Shown here: positions 42,886 to 51,422 of the stretch, piece by piece | Numbering within the stretch: the first letter of the stretch is position 1 | How the letters are laid out: the number at the start of each line of letters is the position of its first letter | Source of the DNA: Fuerstiella marisgermanici | Lineage (GTDB): Bacteria > Planctomycetota > Planctomycetia > Planctomycetales > Planctomycetaceae | Length of the DNA: 64,000 nucleotides | Direction of reading: 5' to 3' | Assembly (NCBI RefSeq): GCF_001983935.1 | Contig: NZ_CP017641.1 | Span: 558,001-622,000 of the forward strand | The notes under the pieces: generated by a model | The model's input: the letters and a program-made list of their open reading frames with translations, nothing else | Databases searched by the model: none | What the model was told of the DNA's origin: nothing | Translations under genes and position numbers: made by a program

Positions 42886-42941
42886 GGCTTTCAGGGCGGA
42901 AACTGGCTTTGAGCCGTTTTGCCAATCTGTACTACACTGCG

Positions 42942-42985
42942 ACCGGCGGCTTGTTCCTTTGGGAAACAGTCGCCGGTTTTGTTTT
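42942..42985 (+). terminator. Rho-independent terminator after the RbsD/FucU gene
   Basis: ACCGGCG (42942-42948) pairs with CGCCGGT (42971-42977), with an inner TGTTCC/GGGAAACA stem, followed by TTTTGTTTT. It lies about 55 bases after the mutarotase stop codon. Confidence 0.75.
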
Positions 42986-43121
42986 GTGGAGAGGTTCCAC
43001 AAGCCATTCTCGCTCCGTGCCATCGCGGCCCTCGATAAGTCGGGGTGCGGCCAACGGACGTCCACGCGGGCCATCGAACCTAAGTCAGGCGGCTGATGAA
43101 TATGCCGCCATGGAGCTAAGT

Positions 43122-44006
43122 ATGTCATTCCGCCTTGTTGCTCTGCTGCCACTGCTTTGCTGCACGCTTCTGAATACCACGTCGGCCCAGGAACAGCTTC
43201 GCTGGAAGTTTCGTTCCGGTGACCACCTGGAATACACCGTCGTGCAAAACATGAATACATCCATGAAGTTTGGTGAACAGGAAGTGAATTCCAAATTCAA
43301 CCAGACGATCGACATGTCGTGGGACATTCAAAGTGTGGCGGCCAGCGGTGACACAGTGCTGAATCAGATCTTCAATCGAGTTCGCCTGCAGATGGTTGGA
43401 GGACCAGCTGGCGAAATCGAATTCGACACAGCGACGAAAGAAGCTCCGACGAATCCTATTGTCAAACAGTTGGGGACAGTGTTTGGCAACATTGTCGGCC
43501 AGAAGTTTCAGGTGACCATGAAACCAACGGGACAGGTCGACAACGTCACTGTGCCCGAACAACTGTTGGAGGCCGTTCGACAGTCAGAAGCCGGCAAGCA
43601 GGGAGCTCTGACAGAAAGCATGCTGAAAGACATGATGAAGCAGTCGGCGGTAATGCTGCCGACGCAGCCTGTGGGGCCTGGCAGCAAGTGGAAAAGCGAA
43701 CAGGAAGTTCAGATGCCGTTCGGCACCATGACAATTGTGTCCTCAATGAACTTCGTGCAGAAAGACGCCAACGGAAACGCGGTCATCGATTTCGTGCCGA
43801 CTGTCAACATCTCCCCACGCGACGGAGCTCCGACGAAAATGAGCCTCGACGAATCGAACGGGCGCGGGCGAATCATTTTTGATATTGCCAGAGGCCGAGT
43901 TGTCCAGACTCAGCTTGACTTGACCCTGAAAATGACGGTCGAACAAAGCGGACAAAAACTTCCTCAGACTATTCGCAACGTCACGTCAATGACCCTGGCA
44001 CAGTAG
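43122..44006 (+). CDS. Secreted DUF6263-like protein
   Basis: About 294 residues from the ATG at 43122, which has GGAG 6 bases upstream and starts a signal peptide (MSFRLVALLPLLCCTLLNTTSAQ). An ATG 12 bases earlier is in frame, and the much longer upstream frame overlaps the mutarotase gene and is rejected. The mature part shows LRWKFRSGDHLEYTVVQNM, a central helical stretch, PVGPGSKWKSEQEVQMPFG, and GRGRIIFDIARGRVVQTQLDLTLKM, a lipocalin-like beta pattern typical of such planctomycete secreted proteins. Function unknown. Confidence 0.7.
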   Translation: MSFRLVALLPLLCCTLLNTTSAQEQLRWKFRSGDHLEYTVVQNMNTSMKFGEQEVNSKFNQTIDMSWDIQSVAASGDTVLNQIFNRVRLQMVGGPAGEIEFDTATKEAPTNPIVKQLGTVFGNIVGQKFQVTMKPTGQVDNVTVPEQLLEAVRQSEAGKQGALTESMLKDMMKQSAVMLPTQPVGPGSKWKSEQEVQMPFGTMTIVSSMNFVQKDANGNAVIDFVPTVNISPRDGAPTKMSLDESNGRGRIIFDIARGRVVQTQLDLTLKMTVEQSGQKLPQTIRNVTSMTLAQ

Positions 44007-44095
44007 ATAAGCGACAAAAAACTCAGCGTCGCCGCATTCTGAAATGCCAGGGCAGGTAAGGTCTGGCCACCGCCAGACTTCGCCATATTCCAGCC

Positions 44096-44140
44096 AGCCG
44101 CAGTCTCTTTCTCAGCGAAAGGAACTGCGGCTCGTTTTTT
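44096..44140 (+). terminator. Rho-independent terminator
   Basis: AGCCGCAGT (44096-44104) pairs with ACTGCGGCT (44124-44132), followed by CGTTTTTTG. About 90 bases after the DUF6263-like gene. A smaller hairpin GTCTGGC/GCCAGAC lies just before it (44061-44078). Confidence 0.8.
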
Positions 44141-44288
44141 GTGTACAGACATCTTCGAGCCTATCATGAACGTTGCTAACCCGTGGCTGTGACGCCGTAC
44201 TGAATCCCCGTTCGCACGGTGGCTTATTGAGGCCGTTGAACGTGGTACTTCCTTTGCTTCGAATATTCACTCAAAAACGACTGCATCC

Positions 44289-44858
44289 GTGAAACGCATT
44301 TTTCTGACACTGGCGCTTATCGCCACCGCGTTCCTGATCACCGCCGTCGTGTTGGGACTGAACATCGGTGGGCTGTACTTTCCCGATTCCGACGAACTCA
44401 ATCCCGAAACGCAGTCGCAAATTAGTACTCATATGCTCGTGGGCGTAGGAGCACTTGTGTTTGCGTTTCTGGTACACGCCATCAGCCTGACGTACTTTAT
44501 GGGCACGGGACGCTGGATCGAAGAAACCAGCAATGCGTATTCGCTGGACGCCTCATTCCACAAGCAGAATCAGAAAATCAAATACGGTACTTTGCCCGGT
44601 TCGACGCTATGCATGCTGCTTCTGGTCGCAACGGCCGCGTTGGGCGCCGTCGCTGACCCGGCCACTCCTGCATCGCTTGATGGAACGCTGGGGATGACGA
44701 GTGCTCAGATTCATTTCTTCACTGCGATTGGGACTTGCATCATCAACCTGATCGTGAATTTTTCACAGTTCGTTGCAATCTCGAAGAATGCGAATGTTGT
44801 CGAAGCCGTGCTGGCTGAAGTGCATCGGATTCGTACGGAACGTGGTCTGCCCGTGTGA
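44289..44858 (+). CDS. Four-helix membrane protein, unknown
   Basis: 189 residues from a GTG. Hydrophobic segments lie near 4-28, 48-72, 102-122 and 140-165 with short loops; the last region ends in a charged helix (VVEAVLAEVHRIRTERG). A MGTGRWIEETSNAY loop follows the second helix. I do not recognise the family. Likely an inner-membrane protein of respiratory or housekeeping type. Monocistronic. Confidence 0.6.
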   Translation: MKRIFLTLALIATAFLITAVVLGLNIGGLYFPDSDELNPETQSQISTHMLVGVGALVFAFLVHAISLTYFMGTGRWIEETSNAYSLDASFHKQNQKIKYGTLPGSTLCMLLLVATAALGAVADPATPASLDGTLGMTSAQIHFFTAIGTCIINLIVNFSQFVAISKNANVVEAVLAEVHRIRTERGLPV

Positions 44859-44954
44859 CGCGACCAACGTGGTCGTGGTTCCCGCTGCCGCAATTTCGTG
44901 ACGCCTGGGAAACATCCAGGCCATGGCAGGAGTTCAACTAACTTGCAGGATTCC

Positions 44955-46067
44955 ATGCTCCAAGACCTGCCCGAAACAACGGCCGCGATTCAGAATGGAA
45001 TCGAACGGCAGATGCACACCGGTGTTCAGGTGTATGTAAGCCTGAACGGACAGCCGGTCGTTAATGACGCCATCGGCATGGCTACTGCAGACCGAGCGAT
45101 GTCGTCCGAAACCATAATGCTGTGGCGGTCGGCGGGAAAGCCAATCACAGCTGCTGCGATATGTCGATTGTGGGAACAGGGCGATCTCTCACTGGATTCT
45201 CCGTTAAGTGAGTACCTGCCGGAAGCCGCCCACAGCGTACTCGGCGATGTCACCATTCAGCAGATCCTGACTCACACGTCCGGCATCCCGCTAATCGACA
45301 CACATTGGCCGACTGCTGGCTGGGACGACATTGTTGCTCGCATCGAACGTCAGGTAACGCATGTGGGGAGCTTGACTGATGACGGGGCTTATCAGCCGCA
45401 AAGTACCTGGTTCTTGCTGGGCGAAATTCTGCAACGCACGGATGCGGCGCAGCGAAAGTTTCAGGATATCGTCGCGGACGACGTACTACAGGCGATTGGG
45501 ATTCGTGAGGCCTGGTGTGGTCTGCCGGAATCGCTGCTTCCAGAAATTCAGGAGCGACTTCCGGATTTCTACGTCCGCGAAAAGGGTCGGCTGGTTCACA
45601 GCGATTACGGAACGCCGCCGTGGTTGACTCAGCCTTCCCCCGGCGGAAACATGCGAGGTCCCGTGCGAGAACTCGGGCGGTTTTACGAAATGCTGCTGCA
45701 CGACGGCAAAGTGGCAGACGGAGGGCATTATCTGCAGCCTGCGACCGTTGCCAGCATGACGTCGCGACATCGCACGGACACGCACGACACCACGTTTCAA
45801 CATGCAGTTGATTTTGGCCTTGGCCTGATCATCGATTCCAATCACCACGGCCACGCGACGGTGCCTTACGGATTCGGGCAGTATTGTTCTGAACGAACCT
45901 TCGGGCACGGCGGAGCTCAATGTGCGATGGGCTTTTGTGATCCGGATGCCAAACTCGTGGTTGCATGGGCGGCCAACGGCTTCTGTGGCGAGGGCCAACA
46001 CCAACGCCGCAACCGAGCCATCAATGAAGCAGTCTATCAGGATCTGGGACTCGCCAAGCAGCGGTAA
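44955..46067 (+). CDS. Serine hydrolase of the beta-lactamase/class C esterase family
   Basis: About 370 residues from the ATG at 44955 (AGGA upstream); the earlier GTG at 44898 is less likely. The nucleophile motif SxxK is SAGKPITAAAI near 64. The usual YxN position reads YQPQSTWFLLGEIL, so the second residue pattern is altered. FGHGG near 325 is the third motif (HxG). HTSGIPLID is also typical. Such proteins are esterases or peptidases rather than antibiotic-resistance enzymes. No signal peptide is seen, so it is likely cytoplasmic. Confidence 0.8.
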   Translation: MLQDLPETTAAIQNGIERQMHTGVQVYVSLNGQPVVNDAIGMATADRAMSSETIMLWRSAGKPITAAAICRLWEQGDLSLDSPLSEYLPEAAHSVLGDVTIQQILTHTSGIPLIDTHWPTAGWDDIVARIERQVTHVGSLTDDGAYQPQSTWFLLGEILQRTDAAQRKFQDIVADDVLQAIGIREAWCGLPESLLPEIQERLPDFYVREKGRLVHSDYGTPPWLTQPSPGGNMRGPVRELGRFYEMLLHDGKVADGGHYLQPATVASMTSRHRTDTHDTTFQHAVDFGLGLIIDSNHHGHATVPYGFGQYCSERTFGHGGAQCAMGFCDPDAKLVVAWAANGFCGEGQHQRRNRAINEAVYQDLGLAKQR

Positions 46068-46314
46068 ATGAAGCCACCAACGCCATCGCGTTCGAAGGCA
46101 GCCTTATGAAGAAAAAAATTTCACTCGGCTGCCCTGTCGGTTTGGTAGCTGGACGAATGTTTCTTCGCGGCGCAAAATAGGGCTCCGGTTGCGGAGTCAA
46201 ATTTTGACTTCGCGGACTCCCACCTCCCCATATCGATCCCACCCTGATCGCGGCTTTGCCTTCGAACTTCCCCAACGGCGAAAGCAATCGCGCGTTCAAA
46301 AGAAAGATTCAATT

Positions 46315-47721
46315 ATGCCTCAGCACACACAAAGCGATATCAGCCGCCGACTCTTCCTTGGAACCTCAGCCGCGTCGATTGCGGCTGGAATGCTGCCAGC
46401 AGGTGCTGTCGCGAATCAGTCGGCAGGCAACCTGCGAATTGGCACGTTCCGCTTTAACGTGACACCGCCAATGGGGCATTCTTTGTGCGGTGGGTGGATC
46501 AAGCCAGTGGTCGCGGTGGATGATCCGCTGGAAGCGATCGGTTATGTCATCGTCGGTGCCGGCAAACCAATCGTCGTGTGCGTTGTCGACTGGACAGGCA
46601 TTCTGAACACCGCTCACGTGCAGTGGCGGCAGGCACTGGCCGATGGGGCGGGAACGAGCATCGACCGAGTCGCCGTGCATTGCGTTCATCAGCACAACGC
46701 TCCGTTTGCCTGCGTCGATGCCGAACAGATTATCCTCGATCAGGGCGACTTGCCTCACATTGTAGAACTCGACTTTTTCCGAAAATGCCTGGACGCAGGC
46801 CGGGCGGCTGTCGGCAAAGCCATGAAAGAAACTCAACCCGTCACTCACGTCGCCACCGGCGAAGCGAAGGTTGAAAAGGTGGCCGGTAACCGTCGTATTT
46901 TGGGACCGGACGGCAAAGTGGCGTCGCAACGCGGTAGCAGTTCAAAAAGTGCAGAACATCAACGTCTGCCGGAGGGCCTGATTGACCCCATGTTAAAGAC
47001 TGTGGCGTTCTACAACAACGACCGCAAAATTGCCGCCAGCCACTATTATGCGTGTCATCCGATGAGCTACTACGGCGACGGCCGAGTCAGTGCAGACTTC
47101 TGCGGGCTTGCTCGCAAAGAACGGCAGAAGCAGGAACCGGATTGCGTTCACATGTACTTTAACGGTTGCGGTGGCAACATCGGAGCGGGCAAGTACAACG
47201 ACGGTTCCAAAGAGATGCGTCCCGTGTTAACGAAGCGAATTCTGGACGGCATCGTTGGTTCGGAAGAGCAGCTGAAGCCGCAGCCGATCAACTCGATTTC
47301 GTGGGAAGCTCACGACATCATGCCTCCTGCGGATCTGGAACGATATGACGAGGACCAATTGATGAAGCAGATTTCCGACAGCAAGCAGCGGGTTGTCAGT
47401 CGCAACAGACCGTCTTACACGGTTGCGTATATCCGCCGAGCGGCCGAAAAGCTGCCGATCACGCTTAGTTCACTGCACGTTAACGATGCATCGCTTGTGC
47501 ACTTGCCGTCCGAAAGCTTTGTCGAATACCAGTTGGGCGCTCAGGCTGCGGCCCCGGATCGCTTTGTCGCATGTGCGGCTTATGGCGATGGAGGTCCGTG
47601 GTACATTCCGAAGGCTGAATGCTATCCGCAAGGCGGCTATGCCGTGGACGTGGCCTGGTGCAAGCCCGTGATTGACGACATGCTGACCGGCGGAATCAAA
47701 GAACTGTTGGCTCGTGCCTGA
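46315..47721 (+). CDS. Tat-exported neutral-ceramidase-like protein
   Basis: About 468 residues from the ATG at 46315. The twin-arginine signal SRRLFLGTSAASIAAGM directs export. The body begins LRIGTFRFNVTPPMGHSLCG, as in neutral/alkaline ceramidase-like proteins of planctomycetes, with the metal-site-like CVHQHNAPF near 120, ACHPMSYYGDG near 243 and FNGCGGNIG near 281. Ceramidases hydrolyse the amide bond of ceramide, but the bacterial planctomycete members are uncharacterised, so the substrate is open. Confidence 0.7.
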   Translation: MPQHTQSDISRRLFLGTSAASIAAGMLPAGAVANQSAGNLRIGTFRFNVTPPMGHSLCGGWIKPVVAVDDPLEAIGYVIVGAGKPIVVCVVDWTGILNTAHVQWRQALADGAGTSIDRVAVHCVHQHNAPFACVDAEQIILDQGDLPHIVELDFFRKCLDAGRAAVGKAMKETQPVTHVATGEAKVEKVAGNRRILGPDGKVASQRGSSSKSAEHQRLPEGLIDPMLKTVAFYNNDRKIAASHYYACHPMSYYGDGRVSADFCGLARKERQKQEPDCVHMYFNGCGGNIGAGKYNDGSKEMRPVLTKRILDGIVGSEEQLKPQPINSISWEAHDIMPPADLERYDEDQLMKQISDSKQRVVSRNRPSYTVAYIRRAAEKLPITLSSLHVNDASLVHLPSESFVEYQLGAQAAAPDRFVACAAYGDGGPWYIPKAECYPQGGYAVDVAWCKPVIDDMLTGGIKELLARA

Positions 47722-47789
47722 GTGAACGTGGGAAGCGAGTTGAGTGAGTCGTTGCTTGCGGCTCCTCACACCCGTTTCCCTTTCTTTTG

Positions 47790-48785
47790 TCACGCCTGCC
47801 TGCTGGCAATCAACTTTCCGAGTCGTCCGAGATCGTCGGAACTGCCGAACGCAAACAGACTGTCGCCCGCGTGAATCGTGATGTCACCGGGCGGCGGGAA
47901 GTGCTTTTCTCCCGTACTGCGGCGAACGCCCAGTAGCATGATGCCCGATTCACGCAGCGTTGTGTCGCGCAGTTTCTGATTCACCAATGGCGAATCATCC
48001 GGCACCTGGACATCGGCAATTTCCCAGTCGACACCTTCGCTCTCGGCGACTTCCACAAAGTTTTCGATGCTGGGCGAAAGCATAAAGCGAGCCATCCGAA
48101 TCGCGCCGGATGACAACGGGTTGATGACGCGTGTGGCACCTGCCTGAGTGAACTTCTGGGCCGCTCGGTCGTCGCTGGCTCGAGCAACAATTTGCAGATC
48201 CTGGGATAGCAGCCGCGCTGACAACACCGCGTAGAGGTTGTCGGCATCGGTCGGCAGGACCGTCGTCAAAGCACGAGCACGGTCGATGCCGGCCTGGCTT
48301 AAGACTTCGTCCTGGGTTGCGTCGCCAATCAGGTACAGCCAGCCCTGCTGCTGCATTTCTGTGGTGAACAGATCTTCGTTTTCATCAATGACCACAAATG
48401 GCTGACGGCGGTCGCGCAGGTAGGTGCAAAGCTCCCGCCCCATTCGCCCGAAACCACAGATGATGAAGTGATTGGTAAGCTTTTGAATCTTCTTTTCCAT
48501 TCGCCGCCGCTCCAGAAGCATTCGAAGGTCTGCGTTAACCAGAATCTGCCCAAATTGAAAACCGCTGTAGGCAAACACGCCCAGTCCGCAGGCCAGATAC
48601 ACGATGACAAACGCCATCGTACTGTCGTCCAACGGTTCTGGTTCCTGTGACCCAACCGTCGACAGTAAAATGAAGGCCTGATAGAAGCACCTTAATAACG
48701 ACTGCCCGGTCAACAGATGCAACCCTGCCGCACCGGACAGCAGTATTGCAAAAATCAGAAATGGAATTTGGATCAGTCGCCGCAT
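47790..48785 (-). CDS. Two-helix potassium channel with RCK (TrkA-N/TrkA-C) domains and altered selectivity filter
   Basis: 331 residues. Two membrane helices (about 5-24 and 57-82) flank a pore loop CFYQAFILLSTVGSQEPEPL near 33-52. The filter reads TVGSQE, where potassium channels have TVGYG or TVGFG. The cytoplasmic part is a Rossmann RCK domain (FIICGFGRMGRELCTYL near 108, VVIDEN, GDATQDEVLSQAGIDRARAL) and a TrkA-C domain (GIMLLGVRR, GDSLFAFGS). It is probably a gated cation channel; ion selectivity may differ from potassium. Confidence 0.85.
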   Translation of the reverse strand: MRRLIQIPFLIFAILLSGAAGLHLLTGQSLLRCFYQAFILLSTVGSQEPEPLDDSTMAFVIVYLACGLGVFAYSGFQFGQILVNADLRMLLERRRMEKKIQKLTNHFIICGFGRMGRELCTYLRDRRQPFVVIDENEDLFTTEMQQQGWLYLIGDATQDEVLSQAGIDRARALTTVLPTDADNLYAVLSARLLSQDLQIVARASDDRAAQKFTQAGATRVINPLSSGAIRMARFMLSPSIENFVEVAESEGVDWEIADVQVPDDSPLVNQKLRDTTLRESGIMLLGVRRSTGEKHFPPPGDITIHAGDSLFAFGSSDDLGRLGKLIASRQA

Positions 48786-48893
48786 TAGGTGCTCTCACGA
48801 ATCCGCCGAGTTCAAACCTCTTCCGATTTCGCGGCCGTTCCAGAAGCTTTCATGATGTGCATATGGAAAGCCACGACCATCGCGGCGACTTGC

Positions 48894-51422
48894 CTACGAC
48901 AATCGCACGACTCGTCGTAATGCCCATTCCAGCCCCAGCAGGCCAATTGCAAGGTACATCAGCCAGTCGCGGTCCCACAGCGTTTTCAATTGTTCATCAA
49001 TCACAACCGGTTCGCTGCGGTCGGGAAGCAGGTCGGATAGTTGAGTGGCCGCTTCGGCAAGGGTGAGGTACTGGCCGCCCGTGTTCTCGGTTAGCTTTGT
49101 GAGTAACTGAACGTCCTGCGACGGGTTTTCGGATTCCAGATTCGGCAGGACAACTTCAATGCTGGCCTGAAGTACGTCACTGGATTCCGGAACTGGCACC
49201 GTGACTCGGTAAGCTCCCTGGCGAGTTGGTCGGAATGTATTCACAAACTGACCGGGGCGACGCGGGTCACCTCGAAGCTGATCGGGCACACTGGCGGGAC
49301 GGCCATCAGAATCGATAATCGAAACGGCGATGGATTCGCGTTGCAGTGGCTGAAGCCGAGCATCATATAGCTGGGCCCGAATGGTGACTGTTTGGCCGGG
49401 CGACACTTCGGTACGGTCCAAAAGCAGCAGACCACGACTGCGACCTCGGCTGCGACGTCCCTGGCCAACGTCGCGAATCATGCCCGTCCAGAACCGCTGA
49501 TGGCCTTCTGCACTAATGGATCTTAGCCGCCACGTTTCGGCGGACGACACAAACATCGTTCGACCTTTGCCGTAGAACTGAGTCGCCAGAAACGGTGGTT
49601 GGCCGGTCTGCGTGCGAGCACGAGGGTTGCCGTATTCGGCCAGCACGACGGCTCCGTCTCGCAACGCTTTCACGGGATATGATCGGTAGATACCTTCGAA
49701 CGTCTTCCACAAATCGACGTCCGATTTCCCGGTGGCGTCTGCGATCTTGAGGAATTCCGTCGTGCGGCCTTCCGGTGTCAGCAGCACAGGCCACGACTTG
49801 TCGGCTCGCTGAGTCACACGCAATTCCGGCAGCACGCGGTTAAGCACAACAGGATACAGCACGGCGATTTCGCGAAGTTTCTCCGCGTCCCGAGCCAGTT
49901 CCGGCGTGAACAATTCGCCAGCGACAAACACGATGCCTCCGGAATGTTCTTCCACCCAGCGGTTCAAAAACTTCTGCTGTTGAGGCGAAAGTAATCCCCA
50001 GTTGGCGTCGAACGCGACAATCACATCGTACTCGAATAACTCGGCTTCTGTTTTTGGAAACGCGGTCAGTACCTTTTCGGCCTCCTGAGAAACGAAGCCG
50101 ATGTTCTCTGAGGCAATACTCTGCAGCCACACATCTGATTCGATACCGCTGTGCCGGAACAGCATATTGCGGACGAAGCGGTAGTCTCGCATGGGCCCGC
50201 TGGAAATGATCAGCACCTTCTGTTTGCGATCAGTGACCTCGATTTCGCGGCGGCGTTGATTGTCGTCCAGTGTCAGTTCGGTGATCTCTCCGTCCTTCAA
50301 TTCCGCAACAGCGACGTATTCGTACTTGCCTGGCACGTTTAGCTGTTGCTGGAATTCCACTTCGGTCGGGACTTCCTCTTCAGGAAAACGAAACGCTTCT
50401 TCGGCCACCTGCTTACGGTCCTTGCCGTCGCTGCCGGAGGACTGCTGAAACAATTTCACGGTGCCGCCCTGTTCGGCCAGGCCGCTGCCCTGCAAAACGA
50501 CGGAGATGTCGAACGGGTCGCCGCGGTGCACGTCGGACGGCGACTGCATACCAGCCAGCCACAGATTCCGTTGAGGTCGCGTAGTGCCGACGCCTATCGA
50601 TATCAATTTTGTGTCGCTGCGTTCCGCGCGAAGCCGAGCCTGTTCGGTGTCGAGCCCCGCGTTGGCTCGACCATCTGTGACGACCACGATGCCAGACAGC
50701 GTTCGCCCCGACATTTGGCCGATGAGTTGATGCAACGTCTCACCCAGTCGCGTCTCCGCTCCAGCCGGTTGCAGAATCTGTTGCCAGCGCAATTTGGTTT
50801 CTGCAGGAGACCGTTCGCCAGTGTCCGCGAGGTCGACTCTTACGACATCGTTCTCCGTTGAGTCAGCTGCGTTTTTGCCGTCGTTGGACTTGTTGGAATC
50901 GCCGACAACAAATGATGTTTCCTGTTCGGAGACCGTCGCTTGCGGGCCGTTTAGTGATGATGCAAAACTGTAGACGGACACGGCGTGCGTTTTGCTAAGT
51001 TCTTCAACAAGTCCCGAATCAATCAGCGCCGCCTGTACCGCCTGAGCTCGCGTTTCGGCGGCTTCTTCGCCTTCATCCTTTGCTTCGTCAGATGCGGGAT
51101 AGGCCATCGACAGCGAGGTGTCGACAAGTATGCCGACCCGTGACTTCTGGATTTGCGTTGTCTGGGTTCGCTGGCGAGGATTCAGCAGGACAAACAAAAT
51201 CAGCAGCAGCACCAGCGTTCGCAACGTCAAGAGTGCGACTCGCCACGGCGTCTTTAAGAACCGTGAATCTCGCAGCGACGTCCACGTGGTCAGCCCGAAC
51301 ACTGCGACGAGTGCTGCCAACAGCAGCAGGATCGATGCGGAGGAGTCCGGCAGGTCGAATTCCAGCGTACGGAAGGATTCCGTTTCTGTTTGAGCCACGC
51401 TTAGCAGATGGCGAATGCTCAT
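48894..51422 (-). CDS. Membrane protein with VWA-like and glutamine-amidotransferase-like domains
   Basis: About 842 residues from the ATG at 51420-51422, whose ATGA overlaps the stop of the upstream gene. Two membrane helices are near the N-terminus (ASILLLLAALVAVFGLTTW and LRTLVLLLILFVLLNP), then a VWA-like domain with the metal-site start VDTSLSMAY near 126. Further on are a domain resembling a class I glutamine amidotransferase fold (YDVIVAFDANWGLL; GGIVFVAGELF), a large periplasmic stretch and a final membrane helix (WLMYLAIGLLGLEWALRR). Last gene of the MoxR cluster. Confidence 0.8.
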   Translation of the reverse strand: MSIRHLLSVAQTETESFRTLEFDLPDSSASILLLLAALVAVFGLTTWTSLRDSRFLKTPWRVALLTLRTLVLLLILFVLLNPRQRTQTTQIQKSRVGILVDTSLSMAYPASDEAKDEGEEAAETRAQAVQAALIDSGLVEELSKTHAVSVYSFASSLNGPQATVSEQETSFVVGDSNKSNDGKNAADSTENDVVRVDLADTGERSPAETKLRWQQILQPAGAETRLGETLHQLIGQMSGRTLSGIVVVTDGRANAGLDTEQARLRAERSDTKLISIGVGTTRPQRNLWLAGMQSPSDVHRGDPFDISVVLQGSGLAEQGGTVKLFQQSSGSDGKDRKQVAEEAFRFPEEEVPTEVEFQQQLNVPGKYEYVAVAELKDGEITELTLDDNQRRREIEVTDRKQKVLIISSGPMRDYRFVRNMLFRHSGIESDVWLQSIASENIGFVSQEAEKVLTAFPKTEAELFEYDVIVAFDANWGLLSPQQQKFLNRWVEEHSGGIVFVAGELFTPELARDAEKLREIAVLYPVVLNRVLPELRVTQRADKSWPVLLTPEGRTTEFLKIADATGKSDVDLWKTFEGIYRSYPVKALRDGAVVLAEYGNPRARTQTGQPPFLATQFYGKGRTMFVSSAETWRLRSISAEGHQRFWTGMIRDVGQGRRSRGRSRGLLLLDRTEVSPGQTVTIRAQLYDARLQPLQRESIAVSIIDSDGRPASVPDQLRGDPRRPGQFVNTFRPTRQGAYRVTVPVPESSDVLQASIEVVLPNLESENPSQDVQLLTKLTENTGGQYLTLAEAATQLSDLLPDRSEPVVIDEQLKTLWDRDWLMYLAIGLLGLEWALRRVVRLS

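Noticed and set aside
42768-43121. Long upstream extension of the DUF6263-like gene, overlapping the mutarotase gene
   Set aside because: It runs through the mutarotase gene and a terminator; a signal peptide and GGAG site mark the start at 43122.
44955-46067. Antibiotic-resistance beta-lactamase
   Set aside because: It has an SxxK motif but no clear YxN and no signal peptide; it fits the class C esterase-like family better.
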